Assembly (NCBI RefSeq): GCF_030272615.1
Contig: NC_081412.1
Location: forward strand, 473,910,157 to 473,974,156
Reading direction: 5' to 3'
DNA from: Cryptomeria japonica
Lineage: Eukaryota; Streptophyta; Pinopsida; Cupressales; Cupressaceae
Length of the DNA: 64,000 nucleotides
Part shown: piece after piece, positions 21,950-32,759 of the stretch
Numbering within the stretch: the stretch's first letter is position 1
How the letters are laid out: every line of letters begins with the position of its first letter
Notes under the pieces: generated by a model
The model's database searches: none
What the model was told of the DNA's origin: nothing
The model's input: only the letters and a program-made list of their open reading frames with translations
Made by a program: the position numbers and the translations under genes

Positions 21950-23800
21950 TATAAGTATCATGCGATTTTCTGTTGATCTGATGGTCCATGTTGATTCGCG
22001 ACCAAAAAGTGCTTGAAACTTAGTTTCCGCGAAGTAGCGAAAGGTGAAGGTGGACCCAGAATATAGGTTTGGACCAAATCTAAACACCGATCAAGTTTCA
22101 TCTGATCGGATGGACAACGTGGTTTCGTGAGATCAAGATAAATGTGTTTTAACCTTCGCGAAGTGGCAAAAGGGTTTGGCGGGTCCGAGAGATAAGCGGT
22201 CTTCTTTGGTTAAAGAATGATCGGGTTGGAAAAAGATCAATGGCTTCTCGCTTTTTCATGGCCGGGAGATGCACGAGCTATACCTTCAGTGAAATAATGA
22301 AAAGGTAGAGGCTCCCACTAAGAGTGGTAGTAAATATGGTAACCCCAGTTGGCGATGACATGGCGGTGACAAGCCACTCAGTTGGCGGTATGCAGTGGGT
22401 CCGAGCAAGGTTGTCATAAAAAGTGTAAACAACGAGCAAGTTCTTGAGATCTAATGGCTCGCCTAAGTTCATGAAGATAAGATGCTAGCAAGTTAGTCAT
22501 TGCAAGTAGCGAAAAGGCCGATGGGCCCAAGGGATAGGCATGGCATGAAGTTAAAAGCAGATCAGGTCTGTTTTGATCTAACAGTTCTCGTGGTTTCATG
22601 GCTGCAAGCCAAACGAAGAAAAATGTTCGCGAAGTCATGAAAGACAGGTAGAAATCACACGGAGGAGTGACGTGGCATAGCAGCTGCCACTTTTGTAGAG
22701 CTTGGAAAAAGATCAATGGCTTCTCGTTGTTTTGTGGCTGGGAGATGCATGAGCTATACCTTCAGCGAAATAGTGAAAAGGTTGAGGGTCCTGCTAAGAG
22801 TGGTAGTAAATGTGGTAACCCCAGTTGGCGATGACATGGCGGTGACAAGGCACTCAATTGGTGGTATGCAGTGGGTCTGGGCAAGGTTGTCATAAAAGAG
22901 TAAACAACGAGCAAGTTCTTGAGATCTAACGAATCGTGTGAATTTGCAAAGATAAGATGCTAGCAAGTTAGTCATTGTGAAGTAGAAAAAAGGCCGATGG
23001 GCCCAAGGGATAGGCATGGTATGAAGTTAAAAGTAGATCAGGTCTGTTTTGATCTAACGGTTCTCGTGGTTTTGTGGCTGCAAGAAAAACGAAGAATAAT
23101 GTTCATGAAGTCATGAAAGATAGGTGGAAATCACACAGAGGAGTGACATGACACGTGGTTTAAAAAAGTGGTTGAGGGCCTGCCTAGGTGTAACCGACAG
23201 TTATGTGGGAATAGTAAAAGGGAACACGTGGCGGATTAAGGGTGGAACCAAAAGGAGTTTCCAGGGCTAATGACCGACTACCATGTGGCATTTATTAATC
23301 GGATAACAAGTGGGGTAAGTAATTCTTCGATAAAGGGCCCACTTAAAAGGCATTCATCTCAAGATTGATCCAACACTTCTCGTTGTTTCGTGACCTGAAG
23401 ATGCCCGCAGCTTAACCTCAGTGAAATGGCAAAAATCATTAGCCGTCAAGATGAGGCACGGTTAGTTTAAAGGATTGACGGTCCCGGTTGGTGTTAAATG
23501 CTGGGTGATTTGAGTTTGATCTAACGCTTGGTGCGGCCTCGCGAAGGAAAAGTGTACAACTGTTAAACTCTGCAAAGTGGCAAAAAGGAGGTAGGGCCCG
23601 ACACTAAAGCAAACAGATTAAATGGAGATAAAGGCGATGTAAGTTCTCGAGATCCAACGGCCAGCATTGTTTTGCGAAAGAAAAGAGCACAGGTTTTATG
23701 TTCTACGAAGTAGCGAAAGAGCGAAATAGGGGAAAGACTTAGAGAAATTATGACCCGTTGGAGCCAGTTTTGAATTCAATTTGGCAAATTTAATTCTGAA
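21950..23800 (+). repeat. Alternating-motif array (LTR or leader of the following ORF)
   Basis: A GC-richer stretch built from two alternating degenerate motifs. Motif A is gatc(t/c)aacggttctcgtggtttcgtg-like, near 21976, 22100, 22447, 22577, 22922, 23051, 23364, 23518 and 23651. Motif B is gcgaagtagcgaaa-like, often followed by a gggccc-like run, near 22028, 22156, 22289, 22496, 22627, 22764, 22977, 23100, 23423, 23569 and 23703. Within it, 22228-22703 is tandemly duplicated as 22704-23158. It directly precedes the ~1000-codon ORF at 24069, so it may be that element's LTR or leader. Confidence 0.7.
22228..23158 (+). repeat. 476-bp tandem duplication within the motif array
   Basis: Both copies start ggaaaaagatcaatggcttc and run through accccagttggcgatgacat, gatgctagcaagttagtc and gaaatcacac(g/a)gaggagtg. 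The second copy diverges after about 455 bp. Substitutions are more frequent than in the 930-bp duplication at 6.86 kb. Confidence 0.85.
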
Positions 23801-24068
23801 AAGAAAGCCGAAGCATGCGGAGTTAATTTCTAAAAACTTAAATGCCAACTTGCCCTTTTTAGTCCGCATAAACTTGATTGCTAAGTATTGTTTCATCAAA
23901 GTTTGTTGCAAAGCGAATTGTTGTAGAGCGAATTGTTGCAGAGTGATTTTCTTCAGGCGAATAATAAGGTTTCTTGTGCTTTCCTTGATAACTCTTGGTT
24001 TGTTCTCAAATACTGCTATGTGAATTACTTCATTAGAGGTCTGTGCTAGCTTCTAGTGGTATAATTGT

Positions 24069-27000
24069 TTGACCAGAATGGCACCCAGAAGAGAATTTAT
24101 AGGGAAATTGAATTACCAAGACCGAAATATCTGTGATAATTTTTTAGAGCAATTAACCATGTCCACCAATACTGGGGCTAAGGCCAAAGAGCTAGTACCT
24201 AAGAGCCCTCGTCTAAAAATTGGAGATGGCCTTTATGATAAGGGTAATTGGTTGAGGGACCCTGAAATAGGATTGTCAGGCTTAGGACTCTTCATTGTCG
24301 GTTTTGGGTAGAGGAATTCCCCAGCTCCTTTGAATGGCATATGGGAGCAGGATGTAGGAAAGCTTGTGGTCCCAAGTGTTTTTATGGATGTAGATATGTA
24401 AGCCCTGATTGCACAGAATTATGACTATGTGGCAAGATGCATCAGGAACATAAAGGGATCAGTCTTGATTGAGAAAAAAGAAGACGAATTTAGGAAAGTG
24501 TTTAAACTCAATGAGTCCTCAAATTTGTTAGAACCTATTGACTTTGAGTCGTTAGCCTAGGTTTACAACACACAAAGGGATCATCTTAGAAGTGGCCCAT
24601 TGAAAGAATTCTTTGTAAAGATAGGGGGGTTAACAATTGTAGGCCCCAGCACAATGGAACCATTCTCTCTCAACCTATTCACTTTGAGAGCTAAGGGTAT
24701 GTATTGGGCATTATGCCAGATTTTTGGAGAGGATGCTGAAAAGACTATGCCAACCAACTATATGTTAATGATTGCACAAATTCTAAACCCCTCCCTAGCA
24801 ATAACATTTGATTATGCCTCATACCTTGCTGATGCAATTCATAAAGGGCTAGTAGGAATAAAAAATGGTAAGGTGGATAGGCCATTTGGATGGTACTCCA
24901 TGTTAATGCATATGTTTCTGTTCAAAGGGGCTGATTATTTTGGAAAGGAGATGGACCTGATTAAGGTCAAGGATAAAGAGGAGATGCCAGTGCAATTGTG
25001 GAGTACTGTTCTATCTTGGGATAGAGAATATGCAAGTTATTTAAAGTTCGATAGATGATTTACATCTAAAATTAGGATTCTTCTATGCAAAGAAAACCCT
25101 AGAATTCCTAAGGCTCTTTTGGAGTTTCTCAGACCAAAGGAGTTTGCAGAGGATATCAAGATTATTCACAATTGGGGAGACATATATTTGTACCCTGTGT
25201 CTACTATTTTTAGAGTGTTTGGATTTAGAGGAACCCCCTTTTTACTACCCTATCAGGTCCCATTGAAGATAGGGATTGCATAAGTCCTGAGACAAATTGG
25301 GGGAGTACAAGAAGCAGAGCTAACCAATAGAGGTAAAGGGACTATTTTTCCAACTATTACCATGGCTCACCATTTTGTGATCACTAAGGGTGGATGGAGA
25401 TTTTTTGAAGAATTATTTAATCCATATAGGTTGTCTACTGTAGTGTCAAGATGTGGAGACCCCGAGGATTTTTTCAATGGCATGTTTAGAAAAAGAGCAG
25501 TGTGCAAAGGTAGGCCACATCAATTTCAGTTCCCAGAAGATCTGATTAGAAATGAATTCAACTTAGATGAGCAAGAACTGAGGAAGGAGAAGTGGGTAGC
25601 ATATAAGAAAGCCCTTGATTTTATCCATCAATTTGACACTGGCTATGACCCCCTTTCTAGCTTCAATCCATTTGAGGAGAAAATAAAATTCCTGATTCTT
25701 TATTTTGAAGATCTCATGCAGACCTTAAAAGAAAAGAGGGAGGCCATAATGCAAAATATCCCACGTGGTGACTATGTAATGCACAAAAGGTCAAAGTACA
25801 CTATGATAATGCCAGTGACAGGTGAGCCTTCCACTTCAAAAGGGAAGAGGAAAATTGAAGATGTCATTGACATCCAGGATTCCTCTAAGAAGCAAAGAGT
25901 GGGAAAGGAAATTGAAACCGATGAGCCTCAATATTCTCCGTCTTAGTCTCCTATCCACATTAGAGATGAACAAGCTATGGCTGAACAATTATTGCAGTTA
26001 GGGAGGCTCGGTGAGATTGCCTATACCTATGAGGAGACCCAAGAGGGGATACCCGAAGAGCCACCTAATGCTGAAATGGATTTGACTGATGGTGAGTTAA
26101 AGGGACAAGAAATGGACCTTACTGTTAAGCAAGCTAGTGAATAATTCCTAGCTGATAATAATTTTGTCACATCAGGAGCTTTTATATAGTTTCTATGGAA
26201 GCAAAATATTGATCAATTCAAGACTAGATGTGAATAGAGGAAAAGTGAACAACCTCTTAAAAATACAACTCAGGTAGAAGAAGAGGTTAAGCAATAAATG
26301 ATGGAGGAGTTCAAAGCAATCACCCCTGAGAAAGGAAGAGAAATGGTAGCAAAGGCTGGTGTGTTGATTCTCCCTAAATGGGATATAGTTGATGCCTTAG
26401 TGCTTGATGCAGTGAGGAAAGAAACAAAGCCTATGGAAGGAGTAACATTCAAAAAAGATAATGCTGCTCTTGTCATGTGGTCTTTAAAGAAGGATGAAAA
26501 CAAAAGAAGGAAGGATGCATCAGATTCTAGCCTCTTAGGAGGCATGATAGTTAAAAGAGTCTAGGACACAAGGGTAGTGGAAGCTGCAAGCATAGTCCTA
26601 GAGACTGCAAAATTCAATGTTGCGGTGGCAGAGAAAGAGGCACAAGAAAAGGCTAATCTCTAATTGAAGTTGGAGACTATTTTAAAAGCTTACAATGATG
26701 CTAAAGAAGGAATAGGCAACAAAGACAGCATAATTGCTAGACTCTAGAGTCAACTGGCAGGTTAATATCATCCCGACAAATCTTCTACACTCATGATAGC
26801 CTCCTCTTCAGCAAGACCCCCTCTTACTAGTCCCATCATTGAATATCCCCCTTCTCCTATGCCTTCTAGTTCCCAATTACCTGAAAATGTCCAACATGAG
26901 TTGTAAAAATTGAAACAAGCTCGGACATTGTATGCAAACAAATATGAGGAGAAGGTGAAAGCCACCATCTTGAAGTTTGCTGACTCAGTCAAAACCTCCA

Positions 27001-27116
27001 ATGTATACATACATATGAAGAGGATTCTTGAGATTTTGATCAAATTGAGAGAAGAAGAAGCCACTTTGGAACCAATCCTGAATAAGTGGGTGCCTAGAGG
27101 TAAATACATGCACTAG
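24069..27116 (+). pseudogene. Large frame-conserved retroelement-type ORF with about 15 in-frame stops
   Basis: One frame runs ~1015 codons with no frameshift. It has stops at about 24309, 24401, 24560, 25058, 25281, 25946 and more; 14 of 15 are TAA or TAG. The N-terminal half is globular and hydrophobic, with segments such as FTLRAKGMYWALCQIFGEDA, NPSLAITFDYASYLADAIHK and GWYSMLMHMFLFKGADYFGK. The middle has FVITKGGWRFFEELFNPYRL; the C-terminal third is charged and coiled-coil-like, ending near NKWVPRGKYMH. Its layout resembles the ORF at 46122-47753 (globular head, charged linker, helical tail). No protease, RT or transposase motif. I do not recognise the family; a gag-like protein of a non-autonomous element is inference. 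The start ATG is uncertain; ATG 24069 or 24078 is plausible. Confidence 0.55.
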
Positions 27117-27461
27117 AGGATGTCTGCATGCTACGTGTTGCTAACATTGCAGTCGGCAATACATGCGAGGGTGACCTCTGATGAGGTGGCATCAACATTT
27201 GTACAGTAACATTGATAGCACCTAAATAATAATACATTAAATATTTCAAACATTAAATATATGAAAAGTGCAAGAATTGTAAACAAGGATGAACCTTTAT
27301 TTTGAAAATTGACAGTATCAAGTATGATTCATTTTGGGTACTCAGAGTGATAAGCCAAGCAAGTGATAATACAAGAAAATCATCATCACTTGATCCTGCA
27401 ACACCCTGATCATAGGAATGACTTTCATGAGGGCGGATAAATTGTTGTAAAAACAATACGT
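27117..27461. other. Boundary between the large ORF and the CACTA element
   Basis: No gene seen. A cactagagg at 27113 could be a CACTA terminus, but no matching inverted end was found on the right side. Confidence 0.35.
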
Positions 27462-27785
27462 TTAGTTAATGACATAAAAAGAGAATAAAATATAAGCCAT
27501 TATTGAACTTTTGTTATAATTAAAGCTTTCATTAATGTTTACTTGCAAGTTTTTTGCTGTCTTATACAATAATTCCACCCTCTGTCGTATCTCATCAGTG
27601 GCAGGATGCACAACTACCAAAGCAACAATCTCTTTTCTAATTTTTATAAGAGGCATTTTAAAGAATTTCACAAGGTCTGTGGGATCTTCAGGGTCATCAT
27701 TGCTTAACCCTAATGATTTCACATCCATAGAAAGGTGCTCAGGTACTACAACTCCCTTTCCCTTTCCCCGAACATCCGTCTATGT
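27462..27785 (-). pseudogene. 3' exon of the CACTA transposase region
   Basis: Reads TDVRGKGKGVVVPEHLSMDV from an apparent AG acceptor near 27782, continuing KSLGLSNDDPEDPTDLVKFF and a helical segment RQRVELLYKTAKNLQVNINE. Function unknown. It lies downstream of the acidic tract and in the same orientation, so it may be a further exon of the same transcript or a separate small gene in the element. Confidence 0.4.
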
Positions 27786-27889
27786 CAAGAATATCATTAA
27801 CAATTACAAAATTAGTATAAATCACTAAAAAAAAGAACATAATAATGTAGCAGTTTGCTTCTACCTAATTTGTTCAATTACAATGAGGT

Positions 27890-28360
27890 TTACCTGTTTG
27901 GTAGAAGTGTCGCAAGGTACATCTTTGTCTCTGATATGTGATAGATCCATGTCAGCCTATGACAAAGAAAAAATATAAAAAACGTTAGCGAAATTACATC
28001 ATACACAACATGAATAACATGAACTTTGTAGACAAAAAAAGTATTAAATAATAAAAAGATGATGTCATCAAAATGATTGTAAATTTTGTAATTCCTTACC
28101 TTTACTTTATGTAGACTATGCAGGATCCTCAACTAAATGGTCACATAAATACTCACATAGCTAATAAACAATCCAATTTCCATAAATAAACACAGTTTAA
28201 AAATTGTCACATAAATAGTCACACCCCCTATCTCCATCTCCATATTAAAAGGTGCATCATGAATTAATTATATAATGGCATTAGAATTCAAAACAGAATG
28301 AATTAATTATGTAAAAAAAATTCTATCAAGAAGTCAATATTCAATAGATAATATACTAAT
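27890..28360. other. AT-rich non-coding spacer
   Basis: Nothing coding recognised; it separates the last exon from the GAT tract. Confidence 0.4.
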
Positions 28361-28374
28361 CTCATTTCTCATAC

Positions 28375-28415
28375 ATTTCATTCCTCATCATCATGAACAT
28401 CAAGGTCATCATTGC

Positions 28416-28504
<89 letters not shown>

Positions 28505-28549
28505 ACATCTTCGCCATCATCATCACCATCATCACCATCACCGTCATCG

Positions 28550-28632
<83 letters not shown>

Positions 28633-28695
28633 TTCTTCTTCTTCTTCTTGTTCTTGTTCTTCTTCTTGTTCTTCTTCATCGTCATTGTGAAACTG
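28375..28695 (-). repeat. (GAT)n / (ATC)n microsatellite that reads as poly-Asp/Glu in the transposase frame
   Basis: On + there are 29 perfect ATC units (28417-28503) and 27 (28552-28632), separated by an imperfect 48-nt bridge and flanked by TTC/TTG units. On -, the frame of the DUF4216 segment passes its TGA (28696-28698) and continues QFHNDDEEEQ, then a Glu/Gln block, two long Asp runs joined by a Gly/Asp bridge, and ends at a TGA near 28370. The tract is therefore in phase with the transposase and extends its natural acidic tail. Confidence 0.9.
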
Positions 28696-29190
28696 TCAAT
28701 CATGATCATCATCCACCTCATCTTCTACTTCTTCAGTATCTTCTTCTTCGGTATCTTCTTCTTCCATCACATTATACTTTATCGACCTTCCTCTTGGATC
28801 ATATCTAACAACAAATGACCAACCCAGTTTATGTGGAACCTCTGAGTAAAATACTTGCTCACATTGGCTTGGAAGAACATAGGGCTCATTCCCAACTGGT
28901 TCAAATGACCTTGTATTTAGCATTATAAAACCATTATCATGTTCAATAACAGTTCTATCAGGATCATTTTTATTCAATCGTAGCCTGTACCATTTGACAA
29001 CGAACAAAACTAATTTGAAGGAATTAAAGTCACACTCAAGTATATCATCCAAAATGCCATAGTATCGATTTTGAGAGTTTTGAGGATGAATGTCATTTCT
29101 TGATGAAATATTTGTCACCTCAAAGACTTCGGTGATGCCAAAATCACAAGTTTTCTTCATGTCATCCAACTTTTTTATGCGACATTTATG
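28696..29190 (-). pseudogene. CACTA transposase C-terminal DUF4216-like segment
   Basis: Readable from CCNGHKCRIKKLDDMKKTCD through YYGILDDILECDFNSFKLVL, FVVKWYRL, then NTRSFEPVGNEPYVLPSQCE and QVFYSEVPHKLGWSFVVRYD. It ends in an acidic tail EEEDTEEEDTEEVEDEVDDD. The order YYG-[IV]-[LV]-x-x-I-x-E-[CL]-D-[FY]...[FL]K-C/V-x-W...PF/YVLxSQ-x-x-QVFY matches DUF4216, found at the C-terminus of plant CACTA transposases. 157 clean codons precede the stop, one of the best-preserved parts of the element. Confidence 0.85.
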
Positions 29191-29565
29191 ACCATTGCAG
29201 CATATAGTGTTGTGGTGTTTGACCTACGATATGTCAAACATGTAAAATTAATTGCATTGTGAGTTGATAAACATATGGGTGATTAATAAATTTATACGTA
29301 CCTATTTATCTCTTAAACCATATGCTAAATCAATTTCCTTTGTGTAACATTGGAATCTCCATTACGATGTGCTTCTTTAACCAATGAAGCCACACCTTCC
29401 CATGTTAACGTGCATCCAGAATGTTGACAACGTTCAATCCATACCATCATCCAATCAAGATTGTTTGCAATATACAAATATAGTGCATCCCACTCTCGAC
29501 CAACTGTACAAAAAATAAATAGACGTCTTACAATAGATTTATGTTGAAGATTAAGAATTAATTAA

Positions 29566-29997
29566 CTACAATAACATCTTATAATTACCTCTCACTTTCC
29601 TCAATCTACCTTTCCCCGTCAAGTACTCCCCTTCAAATTTGTTAATGGTGTTGGGATCCCAAATGCAATCCACTTGGATCTTTGCTGCAAACTTAGGAAG
29701 ATATTCAGAAATGTACACCATAGTCTGGTATACCATATATCCCTCCACCATAGAACCCTTAGGATGTGCTCTTTGTCGAACCAAAGCCTTCAAAAATTTC
29801 AAGTGCCTCTCAACTATCCACATTGACCTAATGTGTACAGGTCCACACAATTCAATCTCCTCAACTTGGTGTATGAGGTAGTGTGCTTGTGCATTGAAAA
29901 AAGCTAGAGGTAGACAATTTTGCATTTCACACATTAAATGATGAATTTTTCTCTTCCAATATTTTATATCATCTTTATGGATTTCTTTACATGACAA
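29566..29997 (-). pseudogene. CACTA transposase DUF4218-like segment
   Basis: 143 codons: LPLAFFNAQAHYLIHQVEEI, then CGPVHIRSMWIVERHLKFLK, then RQRAHPKGSMVEGYMVYQTM. This matches the DUF4218 pattern LPPAFFD...H...HL-x-x-E-x-x-x-x-GPV-x-x-RWMYP-[IM]-ER-x-[LM]...K-x-x-V-R-N-[RK]-A-x-PEGS[IM]-[AV]E-x-Y. Several consensus residues differ (WMYP is SMWI), consistent with a divergent lineage. A further segment 29520-29290 (WDALYLYIANNLDWMMVW, CTLTWEGVASLVKEAHRN) is the next exon. Confidence 0.9.
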
Positions 29998-30279
29998 CCA
30001 CCTACAAGGTATTCAAGATGCAAAAAAATATATTACATAAGAAGTAAAATAAATCACAAATATAATATCTATACAACGAACTAAACAAATATCACTACTT
30101 ATCTTATGTATTTTCCAAGATCATATATGACTTGCTTGACATTATTGTCGAAGTCATCTGGGAGAGATAGAGGTAGAACGTACTGCAACAATTATAAAAT
30201 TATCTTTTCATTTTTTTGTAACATAATGAAAATTACATGTATGCTCAGTACTTAAATACATACTAACAACACAAGAACA

Positions 30280-32200
30280 TGAATTACCTTAATGAAGGTA
30301 TGCCAATCATGCATTTTCATCCCTGGCCCAAATTCACTTTTCTTTGATATGAGATTGTTTATGTTCGCAACAAATCCTGTGGGAAATCGAATTTTTCATA
30401 TGACTTCTTTTATAGCATTGCTTTGCTGGTCTGTTAATAACCAAGGAAGCTCACTTATATTAATCTGGTCTCCATGGCTATTTGATTGAATGACATTTAT
30501 CATTGCATGATTGAAATCCTGAATGTCACTACATATTTTGACAATTTTTTCTTTGTCACGCCTTCCATCCAATATTTTCCATAATGTCTCTGTTATATTC
30601 TTTCCAATATGCATACTATCAAACAAATGAACAATTTGTAACTTCTCGTAGTAGGGCAACCTACTAAATTGTCGGGGATAACTTTTTATTCCCTTAGGAA
30701 GGTGGTCATTTATGCCTTCACGACCTTCATGATCATCAATCACATCATCAGTAAACAAAACAAAATAGAAAAGATGTTTTATTACAAACCAATAGATGGA
30801 ATGGCATTACCTTGATGATTAATTCTATTATATTCCAACTTCCATAGGTGAGGTGCCATTCTTTGTGGCTTTGATGTATTCTCTTCTTTCCCATTGAAAA
30901 GATATTTTTCAGTATTTCGATACTTATGATTTTTGTGGAGAAAGTGCCTATACTCATCAAACACCTGCTTTCCTAAACTTTTTGAATGATGAGATTTCAT
31001 CTTTGGACCACAAAGAGGACATGCACATTTTCCATTTTTTTGAAGACCTAAAAGATAATGTATAATTGGATTAAATATGATAATTTTTTAAATTATAATG
31101 TTCATGCACAACTTAAACACTATAACATACCACAAAAATGTGTTAGCCCCGGGGCATCGTGTATTGTCCATAGAAGCATCACATGGAATTGAAATTGTCT
31201 TTGTCCTATTGGTCTAGAGACGTCATACATAGTGACACCATTCCATAACTCCAGCAACTCGTTGATAAGAGGCTTGATATATACATTCATATCTTTAACT
31301 TGCTACTTACCTAATCGAATGAACAAAAACATTACATAATTATTATGACCATTTTACTGCAATATTTATAATTAAATTTAGACGACTATATTTAAATGAT
31401 AAAATACGTGGAACAATCATTGCCAACATTATGTGCTCCCTCTTTATTGACATCCATGGAGGAATGTTATTATTGATAACAAAAATAGGCCACACTGAGT
31501 AAACAGATCTCATCTCTCCAAATGGATTGACACCGTCCGCTGCCAATGAAAGCCTGAGATTACGAGGTTCTTCTTTAAAGTGTGGCCACTTTTCCTCTAT
31601 GTCCATAAATGCTGAACCATCTGCAGGCATTCAAATAATGTCATCTCGAATTCTATTGCATGCATGGTAATCCATAAATTGTGCCAAGCTAGTGCACTTG
31701 AATAATCGTTGCATATGTGGAATAATGGGAATATAACAAAGAGCCTTGCGAGGAACCCTTCTTGTTATTTGATCTATTCAATATCTACTAATATGACATT
31801 CAAGGCATTTAGTTCAAAATTCATGTTGCTTGTGATATATAATATGATCATTGGGACAAGCATCTATTGCTTGATACTCCATTCCAATATCTTTCATAAC
31901 GGCAGATAATTCTTGGCATGAGTGAGGTAGAATATTTGATGGTGGTAACAAAAACTCACCTATCAATCTACATCAACAAAATATAATTTGTTATAATAAT
32001 GAATATTAATGGTACAACATGATTCACAATTTATTATGACATATATGACATGCCTTAACATACGTGACATTGTTATGTTGGATAAACCATTCATAACCTT
32101 CAAGTTCACCAACAACAATACAACAGAGAGAAAAGTTTCCTGCGAGCCTTCATAAAGGGCCTCAGATGCCTTCTCAAGTAGAGGTACATCATGAACAACA
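30280..32200 (-). pseudogene. CACTA TNP2 transposase core, split by intron-like gaps
   Basis: Segments in order on -: PLLEKASEALYEGS and NLKVMNGLSNITMSRML (32180-32060); IDACPNDHIIYHKQHEF, C-x2-C and CYIPIIPHMQRLF (31900-31690); the clean stretch 31630-31343 with KEEPRNLRLSLAADGVNPFG and YSVWPIFVINNNIPPWMSIK; NELLELWNGVTMYDV and MLLWTIHDAPG (31290-31140); CACPLCGPKM followed by KQVFDEYRHFLHKN (31025-30930); LPYYEKLQIVHLFDSMHIGK and LWKILDGRRDKEK (30670-30550); and SGF-like VANINNLISKKSEFGPGMKM (30390-30310). These correspond one for one to the TNP2 family landmarks (ACPNDC-x-LYR, PADG-x-W, RN-x-R-LGL-x-x-DG-x-NPFG, P-x-NLPPW, HNLDVMHIEKN, KSHD). Stops and missing pieces make it inactive. Confidence 0.9.
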
Positions 32201-32419
32201 TCAAGGCTCATGAACAACATCAAAGTCATCTTCATCATCATGATCAGTTGCGTGAGTACTAAATGAGTCATGGATCAATGTATTTGTACCATCATCTTCA
32301 ATTGTGTTTTTTGGCTCATGATTGTCATCTTCCATGGGATCATTATCTTTAGCTTCGATATTCACACCTCCATGTTTGTCCACTTCAAAAACTATATTCC
32401 CAAGGTTGTGTTGATCCAT
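32201..32419 (-). pseudogene. Acidic linker exon of the CACTA transposase
   Basis: 73 codons rich in Asp, Glu, His and Asn (AKDNDPMEDDNHEPKNTIED, HATDHDDEDDFDVVHEP). It links the N-terminal Cys/His segment to the TNP2 core, which resumes in another frame with VVHDVPLLEKASEAL. No domain. Confidence 0.6.
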
Positions 32420-32503
32420 ACCATGTGCTTTGGGGTGCTCGACCTATATAAAATTGATATACATAAATAAACCATGATCATGATCTCATCATCACGTGAT
32501 TTA

Positions 32504-32749
32504 TTATGTATATAAATTGTCAAAATGATATAATGAAAAACTTACCAATGGATGATAATCATGTCCACCTTCAATGTGACCATGCAGCCTACAATGTTTT
32601 TTCATTGTTTTGATTAGAAGTCTTCTAGTCTTTAACCCCTTACGAAATTTGCATGAACAATAACATTTTTCATCACCTTTTCTTTTCAAGTTAGACCACA
32701 ATCTAGCAATTATCTCCTTATTTTGTTGTTCATTGATATTGTTTGACAT
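32504..32749 (-). pseudogene. CACTA transposase N-terminal Cys/His segment
   Basis: From MSNNINEQQNKEIIARLWSN it passes to CYCSCKFRKGLKTRRLLIKT and KKHCRLHGHIEGGHDYHPL. The C-x-C...H-C...H-x-x-H arrangement matches the transposase-associated domain at the start of plant CACTA transposases (C-x-C-x-x-C...H-[LI]-x-x-x-G-F...Y-x-x-W-x-x-HGE). ATG at 32749 is a plausible start because upstream sequence is non-coding. Confidence 0.65.
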
Positions 32750-32759
32750 GGTCTTTCTT

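Larger units (their letters stand above)
27462..32749 (-). mobile_element. CACTA/EnSpm-type transposon with TNP2-like transposase
   Basis: The - strand carries, in the right order, a Cys/His N-terminal transposase-associated segment (32749-32504), an acidic linker (32419-32201), the TNP2 core (about 32190-30290), a DUF4218-like segment (29997-29566) and a DUF4216-like segment (29190-28696), with a short downstream exon (27780-27462). Non-coding gaps between segments look like introns. Plant CACTA elements have exactly this domain order. Termini (CACTA, subterminal repeats, 3-bp target duplication) were not found, so the borders given are those of the coding remnant. Stops in several segments mean it is not autonomous as it stands. 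Confidence 0.85.

Noticed and set aside
22278-23017. Several - strand open stretches with similar peptides
   Set aside because: Shadows of the 476-bp tandem duplication in the motif array; similarity is due to DNA duplication, not protein conservation.
28417-28632. Possible CRISPR-like regular repeat
   Set aside because: Simple trinucleotide microsatellite without spacers, in a eukaryotic context.
28393-28818. Open frames rich in Ile, Ser or Met across the trinucleotide tract
   Set aside because: They are other-frame readings of (ATC)n; the only frame with biological continuity is the acidic one on - that extends the transposase.
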